A stretch of 58,849 nucleotides of DNA, from contig JALGVE010000010.1 in assembly GCA_029820045.1 (NCBI GenBank), positions 1 to 58,849 on the forward strand. Reading direction: 5' to 3'. This DNA is from Candidatus Zipacnadia bacterium (lineage in GTDB: Bacteria > Armatimonadota > Zipacnadia > Zipacnadales > UBA5352). Position numbers and translations under genes: made by a program. The notes beneath the pieces are model-generated. The model was not told where the DNA came from. It saw nothing but the letters and a program-made list of their open reading frames with translations, and did no database searches. This document shows, in pieces, positions 46,531-57,652 of this stretch (position 1 is the first letter of the stretch; each line of letters begins with the position of its first letter).

Positions 46531-49500
46531 ATGCGCAGATGGATGACCGTCACAATCGCAGCTTTGCTGGTGGCATCGGTGTACGCTCAGGAGGAGGCGC
46601 CGAGAGTGTTGCTCTTCGGCCAGGGCGGGTTCACAGCTCAGGCGCTTGACGCGCTTGGTGTCAGGTACGACACCGCCACGTGGGCCGACTACGCGGCGAG
46701 CCGAGTCAACATATTCAACTACGAGGTCGGCATCAGCGGAATGGACGTTGACCGCCGACGACTGGCCGATGACCCGGAACGGCTGCTGGCCTTCGTGGAG
46801 AGCGGCGGCGTCTTTGTGGGCATGCGATACAACCATGAGGACCTCTGGCTGCCCTCGCCGGTCAAGCGGGACAAGGCCTACGAGTTCGGTGAGGTCCTGG
46901 CTCCTGACCACCCCATCTTCAACACGCCGCACCGCCTCAGCCGCGACGTGATGGCCCGCGTGCATAGCGGCAGCATTTACGACGCCTTCTATGACCTGGG
47001 CGAGGGCTGGGCGCCACTGGTAAGCACGGGCGCGGAGCAGGGCTGGGACGAGCGCGAGGCGCAGAGCAAGGGGCCGCATTACGGGATCATCAAGCTGAAG
47101 TACGGCAAGGGGCGGATCATCCTGTGTCAGATGATTCCCACCTACGCTTGGTTCAACGACAACGGCGGCGAGGACTGCGAGGGGAAGCTGCTCTTCGAGA
47201 ACATGCTTGCCTACGTGCAGTCCATCGCGCCCCACTGGCCGCAAGCAGGGAGGGCGAGCGTAATGCCCGACAGCTACTACGAGCGCTTGAGCGAGCTGCT
47301 GCCAGAGCCGACCGCCGGCGGGAGCCTGCCGCTTGATGAGGAGGGCTGGCGGTTCGAGAGCAGCGGCGACTTCACCGGTAAGGCGGACCGGCGCTACGTG
47401 TTCACCATCTCATATCCGGACGAGCCCTCAAAGGCGGGCGGCTTCGGGCGGGTGCAGAGAAAGGTCAAGCTCACCAACGCCGAGGGCGGCTGCTACCTGA
47501 GGTTCTATGTCTCCGACGACTACTGCGGCGGCTGGGACCGAGAGTTCGAGGGCGACCGCTCGGTCGGCAAGACCGAGAACCGCAAGAGGGATATGCGGTT
47601 CGCTGAAGTACTCGTGGACGGCAAGCGCGTCTGGGAGACCGACGTGCTTGGCATGAACCCGCGGCCCGCAAGGGATCGCTTCTACGTGGCGGACATCTCT
47701 CGGCAGGCGCGCGGCAAGGATGAGGTAACCATCACGCTCCAGGTCTCGGACCGGCAGGGCAGCGGCGAGGCGCCCTTCGCAACCGAGGTGTTCTGGGCGG
47801 GCGTGGAACTGTTCGAGGGTGTGCAGCAGTTGGACCTGCGGACCGCAAGGGCAAAAGGATTCGTGCCCGACGAAGAGTGCGTCCGTCTGCAAGACGAGGC
47901 GGAAAACGGCACGCTGGCGCGCAGGTTCACAGGCAAGACCGGCGACTACTACGCTGCCATCAACCTGCGCGATGAGCATACCGGGCAGTCCGAGCTGTCG
48001 CTTAGCGTGGGTGGCAGGGAGATGGGCCGGGTCAAGCTCACCGCCGATGACTACGGCTGGCACTGGGCCCGCCTGGGGCCGAGCCGCATCGAAGAAGGCG
48101 CGGAGATAGAGTTGCGCTGCCGGCGCGAGGGCGAGGAGCAGGTGCGCCTCCGCGAGATGGTGCTTCTGCCGAAGGAGCTGGTCGAACGCAGGCCGGCGCG
48201 GCCACCGCTCGCCATCAGGAAGCCGTGCTACCAACCCGGTCCCGAGTCCCGTCGCGAGAGCTTTGCAGCGCGCGTGCAGGAGAACGCAGGCGTACCCCGC
48301 GAGGGCGAGGTCGCCAGCCACGGCATGCCCTTCGCCCACGGCGCGCTGAAGTCGGTAGAGAACATCCGCGTGCTGTCGCCGACCGGACAAGAGGCGCCCA
48401 GGCAGGTGCGTCAGCTTGCCGCCTGGCCCGACGGGTCAGTCATGTTCGCGCTGGTTACCTTTCCGGCCTCAGTCGGCGCGGGCGAGACCGCCGAGTACCG
48501 CGTCGAGTACGGCTCCCAGGTGCAAGCAAGCGCGCAGCCGACGCAGCCTGTCAGCGTGGCTGAGAAGGGTGACGAGATTGTCATCAACACAGGCCCGCTG
48601 ACGGCCACGCTCAGCAAGGTCATGGGGACGGTCTTCGACTCGGCAGTGCTCGACGGCAAGGAGATGGTGGCGGGCGGCCAGCCTTGGACAGCGCTGGTCA
48701 CGACCGAGGACGGGAAGACATACTCCTCCGCGAGCGGCTCGGTGACAAAGGTGCAGATACTGGAGAGCGGACCGCTGCGCGCCATCGTGCGGCGCATCGG
48801 CAGGCACCAGGGGGATGATGGCTCGACGCTGCTGGAGTACGAAATAATCCAGGAGTTCTACGCCGGCAGTCCGATGACACGGCTGCGGTACTACTTCACG
48901 CATAGGGAGAACAGCGACACCGAGAAGATCCGGCAGGTTCGCCTGCAACTGCCGACGCCGTGGGCGTCGGGCAACGGCGCGCGGTCCCTGGTTTGGCTCG
49001 ACGGCGACAAGATGGCGGAGAGCGCGGGCGGCGTGAGCGTCAACCAGCATGACCTCGACGTGGCCACGGTGACCACCGGTGGGGAGGTCTCGGAGGCCGG
49101 GCGCACGCGCGGCTGGGCGCGACTGAGCGCGGACGGTGGACTGTCGGTCGCCACCCGCTGGTGGTGGGAGAAGTTCCCCAAGGCCGTCGAGGTTGGGCCG
49201 GACGGGATCGCGCTTGACCTGATCCCGCGGGATAGTCACACGCTCTTCAGCGATGGGCCCTTCGCGCTGCACCAGGGGGAGTGCATCGGGCACGAGATTC
49301 TCGTAAGCTTCGAGAGGCCGGGCAGCGAGCCGGAGTCCACGGACGTGTTCCGCGCGTTCCAGGACCGTCTGCTGCCCACGCCCGATCCGCAGTACGCCTC
49401 CACCACCATGGCTCTCGGGGAGGTGGCGCCGCACAACGAGTTGATGTTCCCCGACTATGAGGCGGGGATTAAGAGGCTTTACGACGGCTACCTCGCCAAG

Positions 49501-51186
49501 CGTGAGCAGCGCAAGGAATACGGGATGGAGAACTTCGGGGACGATACCTTTGAGTGGGGCTACGGGCCGAGTTACACCTTCTGGAGCAATCAGGAGTACG
49601 ACCACCACCACGGGTTCCTGATGGAGTACCTGCGCTCGGGGGATCGGCGTTACTTCGAGATAGGCGAGCAGGCGGCCCGGCACCACCGGGACGTTGACTG
49701 CATTCATGGGGCGCCCGGGCGGGAGTATGTCCTGGGCTCACCCCACCACCACAACAGCAAGCACCTGGTGGAGGAGGGCTGGTTCCCGGATCACTGCCTG
49801 CGCCCATCCGACGTCACCCACGCCTGGGTCGAGGGCCTGCTGACGTACTGGATGCTGACCGGCGATGTCCGGGCGGAGGAAACCGCGAAGCAGATGGGCG
49901 ACTGGTTCGTGTGGTGCGTGAAGAATGACCACTACGGGGCAGGCGGCCAGGAGCGCGGCCCGGGCTGGACGTTGATTGCACTGTCCGCCCTGTACCGGAT
50001 AACCGGCGACGAACGCTTCAAGCAGGCCGGCGATACTATCCTCGACTGGATGGAGGATATCCAGGACCCGGTGCGCGGCGTCATCAGCGTGCCCATCTCG
50101 GAGCAGCCCAGCTACGAAGGCGGGACCGCCTTCATGCACGGCATTGTCGGGCGCGGCCTGGGCAGGTTCTACGAGGCCACCGGCGAGCGGCGCGCCATGC
50201 GCATGTGCCTGGGGATCGGCGAGTGGCTGACCACCGAGCCGATGGGCCCGCCCGCGAGGTTCTGGTACAAGCAAGCGCCGAGCTGTAAGCACGGCTACGG
50301 CGCTACCTCGCAGTGTCTGAGCGCGCTGAGCTACCCCTACCGTTATACCGGCGACGAGTGGTTCGCGGAGATGAGCGAGGCATTGCTGGCGCAGACGCGC
50401 CCAAGTGTGCGGAGCGTGGCGTGGGCTTACACCACGCTCGCCCACCTCGCCCCACGCCTCACACCCCTGCGCCTTGATCTCCCGAGGGAGCCGCTGGCGG
50501 TTGCACCGGCAACGCCGGGCGAGGTGTCCCTGCACCTGACCAACACAAGTGCGGGACCGGTCGAGGCACGCATACGTGCGGCAGCCGCTCAAGGGCTGGC
50601 GCTGAGCGCGCAGCCCCCGCTCGTCAAGCTGCCCAGCGGCGAGACCGCGGAAGTCAAGCTTACCATCAGCGCTAACCCCCAAGCCGTCGGCAAGACGGTT
50701 GACCTCACCCTCCAAGTAGTGAGCGGGGAACGGACACAGGAGAGGACCTTGCGCGTCAGGGCCATCAAGGAGCTGGTGCGCAAGACGCTGGGCGTGGAGC
50801 AGGCGCAACTGACCTCACCGTTCGTCCTCTCCGAGGAGGACGGCAAGAAGTACGCGCATGTGCCTCGGGAAGCTCGCTTCAACCCCGATCCGTGGGCCGT
50901 GCAGGACGAGGCCGGCGCAGTAACCTGGCAAGTCACCCTGCCGACGCGAGGTGAGTACTCCCTCCTCGCGGACTGCTACTGGCTGGACGACAAGGGCAAC
51001 TCCTTCTACGCTGCCGTGGATGACGGTAAACCAACGGAGTTCGGGAACGACTCCCGCCTCGAGCAGTGGCATTCGGTGCGTGGGGAGGCCTACCAGCTCG
51101 AAGCCGGTACGCATACCATCTCACTCCGCAGCCGTGAGGACGGCGCCCGCGTGCGGGCCATCACGCTCACGAATATGCCGCAGTAG
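46531..51186 (+). CDS. PcRGLX/YetA-like (exo-rhamnogalacturonan lyase-like) large secreted protein
   Basis: Signal peptide MRRWMTVTIAALLVASVYAQ; RIFT-like region and (a/a) barrel with FGDDTFEWGYGPSYTFWSNQEYDHHHGFLMEYLRSGDRRYFEIGEQAARHHRDVD. Confidence 0.7.
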   Translation: MRRWMTVTIAALLVASVYAQEEAPRVLLFGQGGFTAQALDALGVRYDTATWADYAASRVNIFNYEVGISGMDVDRRRLADDPERLLAFVESGGVFVGMRYNHEDLWLPSPVKRDKAYEFGEVLAPDHPIFNTPHRLSRDVMARVHSGSIYDAFYDLGEGWAPLVSTGAEQGWDEREAQSKGPHYGIIKLKYGKGRIILCQMIPTYAWFNDNGGEDCEGKLLFENMLAYVQSIAPHWPQAGRASVMPDSYYERLSELLPEPTAGGSLPLDEEGWRFESSGDFTGKADRRYVFTISYPDEPSKAGGFGRVQRKVKLTNAEGGCYLRFYVSDDYCGGWDREFEGDRSVGKTENRKRDMRFAEVLVDGKRVWETDVLGMNPRPARDRFYVADISRQARGKDEVTITLQVSDRQGSGEAPFATEVFWAGVELFEGVQQLDLRTARAKGFVPDEECVRLQDEAENGTLARRFTGKTGDYYAAINLRDEHTGQSELSLSVGGREMGRVKLTADDYGWHWARLGPSRIEEGAEIELRCRREGEEQVRLREMVLLPKELVERRPARPPLAIRKPCYQPGPESRRESFAARVQENAGVPREGEVASHGMPFAHGALKSVENIRVLSPTGQEAPRQVRQLAAWPDGSVMFALVTFPASVGAGETAEYRVEYGSQVQASAQPTQPVSVAEKGDEIVINTGPLTATLSKVMGTVFDSAVLDGKEMVAGGQPWTALVTTEDGKTYSSASGSVTKVQILESGPLRAIVRRIGRHQGDDGSTLLEYEIIQEFYAGSPMTRLRYYFTHRENSDTEKIRQVRLQLPTPWASGNGARSLVWLDGDKMAESAGGVSVNQHDLDVATVTTGGEVSEAGRTRGWARLSADGGLSVATRWWWEKFPKAVEVGPDGIALDLIPRDSHTLFSDGPFALHQGECIGHEILVSFERPGSEPESTDVFRAFQDRLLPTPDPQYASTTMALGEVAPHNELMFPDYEAGIKRLYDGYLAKREQRKEYGMENFGDDTFEWGYGPSYTFWSNQEYDHHHGFLMEYLRSGDRRYFEIGEQAARHHRDVDCIHGAPGREYVLGSPHHHNSKHLVEEGWFPDHCLRPSDVTHAWVEGLLTYWMLTGDVRAEETAKQMGDWFVWCVKNDHYGAGGQERGPGWTLIALSALYRITGDERFKQAGDTILDWMEDIQDPVRGVISVPISEQPSYEGGTAFMHGIVGRGLGRFYEATGERRAMRMCLGIGEWLTTEPMGPPARFWYKQAPSCKHGYGATSQCLSALSYPYRYTGDEWFAEMSEALLAQTRPSVRSVAWAYTTLAHLAPRLTPLRLDLPREPLAVAPATPGEVSLHLTNTSAGPVEARIRAAAAQGLALSAQPPLVKLPSGETAEVKLTISANPQAVGKTVDLTLQVVSGERTQERTLRVRAIKELVRKTLGVEQAQLTSPFVLSEEDGKKYAHVPREARFNPDPWAVQDEAGAVTWQVTLPTRGEYSLLADCYWLDDKGNSFYAAVDDGKPTEFGNDSRLEQWHSVRGEAYQLEAGTHTISLRSREDGARVRAITLTNMPQ

Positions 51187-51206
51187 CGGGCAAGGTCGCG
51201 GAGGCT

Positions 51207-51400
51207 CGGGCAGCGCCGGGGTCGGCGTGGCATCAGCCGCGCCGACCCCGAAGCGCAGCGATGGCAGGCGATCCCGCAACCGCGGGATCGCCGACGCGCA
51301 CAGGCTCAGCCGCACCTCCTGCGGCTGAGCCTGTGCGCGTCCCGGCCCCAGGCCGGTGCCATCGCTGCGTTGTGCGCGCTTCGCGCGCACGCGCTGCCCG
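51207..51400. repeat. Nested multi-branched palindromic element, copy 2
   Basis: Outer 10-bp stem 51207-51216/51391-51400; arm A 51217-51250; 13-bp stem B 51254-51266/51357-51369 enclosing hairpins 51267-51292, 51293-51341 (perfect 22 bp), 51342-51356; arm F 51372-51390. Confidence 0.85.
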
Positions 51401-51416
51401 TGAGGGCTCGCCTCAC

Positions 51417-52037
51417 TCAGGCCGCAAGACTCTGCTCGATCTGAAGGATGCTGATGAGCACGGCGACGACGTCCGGGTGGAACTGCGTGCCTGCGCGCAT
51501 GAGGAGTTCAGCAAGGGCCTGCGCGCGTGGCCTGGCGGGACGGTAGGGACGCCAACTCGTCATGGCGTCGTACGCATCGCAGACGCCGAGTATGTAGGCG
51601 CGCAGGTCGAGTTCGTCACCGCCCAGCCCATCGGGGTAGCCCCGCCCATCGAACTGTTCGTGATGATGGCGCACGGGGTCGCTCAGGTGAGCGAGGGCGG
51701 GGATGCCAACGATCAGCTCGGCTCCTACGATGGGGTGCTGACGCACCTGGCGGAACTCGGTGGGCGTAAGAGGTCCCGGCTTGGAGAGAACCGCGCGATC
51801 CACCCCTACCTTGCCGACGTCGTGCAACATACCCAACACGCCCAACTCGTTCAGGCTGGAGCGGGGCAGGCCGAAGAAACGGCCAACCTCCACGGCAAGC
51901 TGGGCGACGCGGCACGAGTGAGCGTAGACACACGCGTCCGCGCTGGCCGCCCGAGAAAGGAGGCTGGCAACTGCGGCATCAGTGTGCGGGGGGAATGCGA
52001 CGTCCACCCACCCACGTTGCGGTTCATGCGCGGACAT
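51417..52037 (-). CDS. HD-GYP domain protein
   Basis: LHDVGKVGVDRAVLSKPGPLT; RHHHEQFDGRGYPDGLGGDEL. Confidence 0.9.
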   Translation of the reverse strand: MSAHEPQRGWVDVAFPPHTDAAVASLLSRAASADACVYAHSCRVAQLAVEVGRFFGLPRSSLNELGVLGMLHDVGKVGVDRAVLSKPGPLTPTEFRQVRQHPIVGAELIVGIPALAHLSDPVRHHHEQFDGRGYPDGLGGDELDLRAYILGVCDAYDAMTSWRPYRPARPRAQALAELLMRAGTQFHPDVVAVLISILQIEQSLAA

Positions 52038-52845
52038 TGCGTACTGGCGCCTCTGTCCGCGAGCCGGCGCAGGCCACGGCCTGTGCCATCGGGCGCTGGT
52101 GGTAGGAAGCCGCGGGTAGGATGAGCAGGATGCCTGGGCGGTCGGTGAGCAGATCGAGGCTCCCACCGTGCCGGATGGCGATAAGCCGCGCGGCGGTCAT
52201 CGGCAACTGATCGGCCGCGAGCGCTCCCGGCGTGTCCTGCTCATTGTTGCTCAGCGAATCGAGGCGGACGACCAGCTTGACGCGCGCCTCTTGACCTGCC
52301 TGTGCCGGGACCGGCGTCACGGAGGTGACTACCCTGTCGCCCGCACGCGCCAGCGAGGTGACGGACCGCAAGGCGCTCAGCACGGCCTGGTGCAGCAGGT
52401 CTTCGTCCCCCAGTACTGGTGGACAGGATTGAGCCGCATCCACCACCAGCCATGCACCCACGAGCTGCGAGTAGGAGGCGAGGGTGCGCACCGCGCGCCT
52501 GCTGATGCCCACGAGGTCCACCGGGCTGAGCAGTCTGGCGTCCAGCGCTCCGCCCTGCCTCGCCACCACCAGGAGGTCGGAGACCAGCCGGTCAATGGTC
52601 GTTACCTCGCTCGCAATCATGCTCAGCATCTCACGGTGGTCGTTCGGGTCAAAGTCCCCGCCGAGCAGGTAGTCGGCGGCGGCCCCGATGGTGGTCAAGC
52701 TCGAGCGAGTGCGATGGGCAAAGGACTCAACGGCCCGCAGGTCGAGGTCAAAGGAAGGGCCCGTGGCCCCGCCCGAGATAGCCGCATCCTGCGGAGCAGG
52801 CTGCTCTGCGCCGTCGGCGGCTTGATAGCCGATTCCCTCGGACAT
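52024..52845 (-). CDS. Degenerate histidine-kinase-like protein
   Basis: FAHRTRSSLTTIGAAADYLL resembles a HisKA H-box; DEDLLHQAVLSALRSV at N-box position. Confidence 0.65.
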   Translation of the reverse strand: MSEGIGYQAADGAEQPAPQDAAISGGATGPSFDLDLRAVESFAHRTRSSLTTIGAAADYLLGGDFDPNDHREMLSMIASEVTTIDRLVSDLLVVARQGGALDARLLSPVDLVGISRRAVRTLASYSQLVGAWLVVDAAQSCPPVLGDEDLLHQAVLSALRSVTSLARAGDRVVTSVTPVPAQAGQEARVKLVVRLDSLSNNEQDTPGALAADQLPMTAARLIAIRHGGSLDLLTDRPGILLILPAASYHQRPMAQAVACAGSRTEAPVRNVRA

Positions 52846-52943
52846 GGTAACACCGCATCCCGTTCGCTGAGAATAGCGTGTCTATGATTGGTTATCGGCA
52901 GGATACGCCGAGAGTTTAGTGGCTGAGGCGAATACGCGCTTGC

Positions 52944-54586
<1,643 letters not shown>

Positions 54587-54603
<17 letters not shown>

Positions 54604-54982
54604 TATCGGTCACCCCCGTAATCTCGGCCACGATGTCCCGAAGCGTTTCCGGCGCAAAGGGTTTGTGAATGAACTTAGCGCCGATCTGCACCAGGCGATT
54701 GATGCGCGTCTCACTGCCCTCGGTGGAGACGACGATGACGGGGATCTCCGCGACGTTGGGGTCGGCCTGCATCCGTTGGATCATCTCCTCGCCATCCATC
54801 ACAGGCATGTTGATGTCCACGATGCCCAGGTCAATCCAGTGCTCACCGAGGGCGTCGAGCCCCTCCTGGCCGTTAGCCGCCTGATGGACCTCTCCGACCG
54901 GTATGCCGGCCATGCCGAGCGTCTTGATGATCATCGCCCTCATCACGGCGCTGTCATCCACCACTAGAACGTTCAGTGCCAT
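54587..54982 (-). CDS. CheY-like response regulator
   Basis: [46 protein letters not shown]. Confidence 0.9.
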
Positions 54983-55139
54983 CTTGCTTACCTCCAGCAC
55001 TACGGCTTCGAGCTGCGAGCGACGAGTTCCCAGCCTCTAACACCAACGACCTTGCGCGACAGCAATGTCGCGCCTCCTGTAGGCGGGCATCGCCTTGCGC
55101 GCGTCGGGCTAGAAGCGCAACCCACGCGAGTAGTTGGGG

Positions 55140-55619
55140 CTAGAGTTGCGTCTCTTCCCGCCCCGTGCTGACCCAGGTGCGGCCGCTGCCAATCTCCAGG
55201 TACATCGTCCTCGCCTTGCTGCCTCCGACATCCTGCGCATCTATGAGGATGCCGTTCTTCCAGAACAGCTTCTTGAGTGTGACGATGTTCCTCTTGCCGA
55301 TGGCAAAGCGGTCGCTGCTGCTGTCCTGGACGTTCGCGCCACCCGCCACCTTCACAACCAGCCGGGCTTTGTCCGCACCGGCGGCGTAGACCTCGCGAAA
55401 GAACGCGGGCACACCCGTGTCCACGAACATGAAGGGGTTCTTCTCAGCCTTCTCAGGGTTGATAGATGACACCGGCATCATCACATGCAGCACACCCCCG
55501 ACGCCCGCGACCTCGTCGTGAATGGCTATGCCGAGGCAGCTACCCAGGGCGTGGGTGATGATGAGGTCTCCCGCCTCGCTCGAGAGCTTCATCTCCGCTA
55601 TGCCGACGATGTGTTTCAT
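55140..55619 (-). CDS. cheD: Chemoreceptor glutamine deamidase
   Basis: HALGSCLGIAIHDEVAGVGGVLHVMMP. Confidence 0.9.
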   Translation of the reverse strand: MKHIVGIAEMKLSSEAGDLIITHALGSCLGIAIHDEVAGVGGVLHVMMPVSSINPEKAEKNPFMFVDTGVPAFFREVYAAGADKARLVVKVAGGANVQDSSSDRFAIGKRNIVTLKKLFWKNGILIDAQDVGGSKARTMYLEIGSGRTWVSTGREETQL

Positions 55620-56476
55620 GCTGCCTTTTCCTCGCTCAGGGGCGCTGGCTTTTCGTACACGGTCGGCTCTACGTAGCGAAGCTGGTGGCGGACACCGGTC
55701 AGGCTCTCTGAGTGGCCGATGAAAAGCGTTCCGGCGGGCGCGAGCAGGTCCGTGAAGCGTTCGACAAGCTGGGCCTGCGTGGGTTTGTCAAAGTAGATCA
55801 TCACGTTGCGGCAGAAGATGATCTCAAAGGGCCCACCCATCGGCCACGTGTCCATCAGGTTGAGACGTGCGAAGTGCACGAGCTGGCGCAAGCTCTCCTT
55901 CACCTGGTAGCGGCGCTCCGGACGCGCCTCAATGCACGTGAAGTGCTTCGACCGCAGCATCCCCGGCACGTCCTGGAGACGCTTCTTGTCGTAGATGCCC
56001 TCTCGGGCACGCTCGAGCACGGTGGTGGAGAGGTCCGTGGCCAGGATCTTGACATCCCAGGCTTGCAGGTCCGGGATCGCCTCGGCCAGGTGGATCGCGA
56101 TGGAATATGGCTCCTCCCCTGACGAGCAGCCGGCGCTCCAGACGTGCAGGCGACGGCTTCCGCTGGCGAGGAGGCGGGGCACGATTGTGTTGACCATGTA
56201 CACGAAGTGGCTTGGCTCGCGGAAGAATCTGGTCAAGTTCGTGGAGAGGGCATCGAGCATGGCGGTGAGCTCGTCCCCGCTGTCGTCGCGCCGGAGGTAG
56301 TCCATGTACTCCTCAAAGCTCGCCATGCCGAGCGCCCGCAGGCGCTTGGCGAGGCGTGCCCTGACGAGTTGCTTCTTCCCCTCGTGCAGGTTGATCCCGC
56401 ACAGCTTCTTGGTCAGCGTGCTGACCCTGCGGAACTGTGCGTCCGTCAATTCGGCCCCTTGCAGTCCCGACTGCAT
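55616..56476 (-). CDS. cheR: Chemotaxis methyltransferase
   Basis: TNLTRFFREPSHF; VWSAGCSSGEEPYSIAIHLAE; IIFCRNVMIYFDKPTQ. Confidence 0.95.
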   Translation of the reverse strand: MQSGLQGAELTDAQFRRVSTLTKKLCGINLHEGKKQLVRARLAKRLRALGMASFEEYMDYLRRDDSGDELTAMLDALSTNLTRFFREPSHFVYMVNTIVPRLLASGSRRLHVWSAGCSSGEEPYSIAIHLAEAIPDLQAWDVKILATDLSTTVLERAREGIYDKKRLQDVPGMLRSKHFTCIEARPERRYQVKESLRQLVHFARLNLMDTWPMGGPFEIIFCRNVMIYFDKPTQAQLVERFTDLLAPAGTLFIGHSESLTGVRHQLRYVEPTVYEKPAPLSEEKAA

Positions 56477-56577
56477 CGCGAACACCACACAAACAGTATA
56501 TCGAACTCTCAACTCGACGCCCTGGCGCCGCCCAAGCGACATGGCGAAGAGTGGACTCACGGATGCGCGAACTACGC

Positions 56578-57189
56578 TTACCCCTGCACCTTCTGAAATA
56601 GCTGGGCATCAGGTGCTACCCGCTCAAAGAGAGCAGCCACCTCTCGCGGCAGCTTCTGAGTCTGCTCTACCGCCAGGAAGCCGTCAGCCGCCAGCGCATC
56701 ATGGAACATCTGGAGCACATCTATTCTCTCCTTGGGCTTGAGATGAAGCAGCACGTTCTTACACACGATCAGGCCGAAGCCGGAGCGGATCGGCTTCAAG
56801 GAGAGCAGGTCATGCCTCTGGTAGCAGACAACTCTCATGAGTTCCGGGTCAATTCTGAAGTGCTTCGGCGTGTCCTCGACCGGCGTGAAGTACCTCGCGA
56901 GAAGGTCGGCGGGTATCCTCTTGACAGACTCATAGGGATACATCCCTTGAGCGATGATGTCCCCGAAGCGACGGCTGCTATCAATATCGCTGGCATATAT
57001 CTTCAGGTTCCTGAAAAGGAAGGGACCCATGTTCTCACGGAAGATGATAGCGAGCGAGTATGGCTCCGGTCCCATGGCACAACCGGCGTCCCAGACATTG
57101 ATGTAGCGCCTACCTTTGAGCTGCGGGATGGCGTGTCTTTCGATGGCACGCAAGGCATCCATGTCACGGAAGAAGTAGGTAAAGGCCAT
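56578..57189 (-). CDS. Second CheR-like methyltransferase lacking the N-terminal subdomain
   Basis: TYFFRDMDALRAIE; VWDAGCAMGPEPYSLAIIFRE; LIVCKNVLLHLKPKERI. Confidence 0.85.
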   Translation of the reverse strand: MAFTYFFRDMDALRAIERHAIPQLKGRRYINVWDAGCAMGPEPYSLAIIFRENMGPFLFRNLKIYASDIDSSRRFGDIIAQGMYPYESVKRIPADLLARYFTPVEDTPKHFRIDPELMRVVCYQRHDLLSLKPIRSGFGLIVCKNVLLHLKPKERIDVLQMFHDALAADGFLAVEQTQKLPREVAALFERVAPDAQLFQKVQG

Positions 57190-57306
57190 CAGTATGACCC
57201 CTCATCGGCTGGCCCCCTTTACTCGGCGGCAGCTACTCACGTTGTCACCCGGCGAGTGCCTGCGGTCGCAAGCGGAGCGAATGGTCTCATAGGCGTCTCG
57301 GCCATA

Positions 57307-57331
57307 GTAGGACAGGTGCCCTCACCTGTCC
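57307..57331 (+). repeat. GTAG-hairpin element
   Basis: GTAG overlapping GGACAGGTG-CCCT-CACCTGTCC (9-bp perfect stem). Confidence 0.6.
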
Positions 57332-57354
57332 CGGCTGCTCGCCCGGCGATGCCT

Positions 57355-57568
57355 CGGACAGACGAGGCGTCTGTCCTACTACCCGACAGACGAGGCGTCT
57401 GCCCTACTACGCGACAGACGAGGCGTCTGTCCTACTACGCGACAGACGAGGCCTCTGTCCTACTACGCGACAGACGAGGCGTCTGTCCTACTACGCGACA
57501 GACGAGGCCTCTGTCCTACTACGCGACAGACGAGGCCTCTGTCCTACTACGCGACAGACGAGGCCTCT
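57355..57568 (-). repeat. 28-bp tandem array (7 full + 1 partial units) of hairpin units
   Basis: Unit GCGACAGACGAGGCGTCTGTCCTACTAC; minus strand reads GTAGTAG-GACAGACG-CCT-CGTCTGTC. Confidence 0.95.
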
Positions 57569-57652
57569 CCCAGGTGAACAGTTACACTCAGCGCGACAAG
57601 GGGGGAGCCGAGCGAACCCGGCTCCCCCTTTGCCTGTACTGTGAAGCTGATC

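Noticed and set aside
57355-57568. Regular 28-bp repeats resembling a CRISPR array
   Set aside because: Units are contiguous with no spacers, and no cas genes are visible; it is a tandem repeat.
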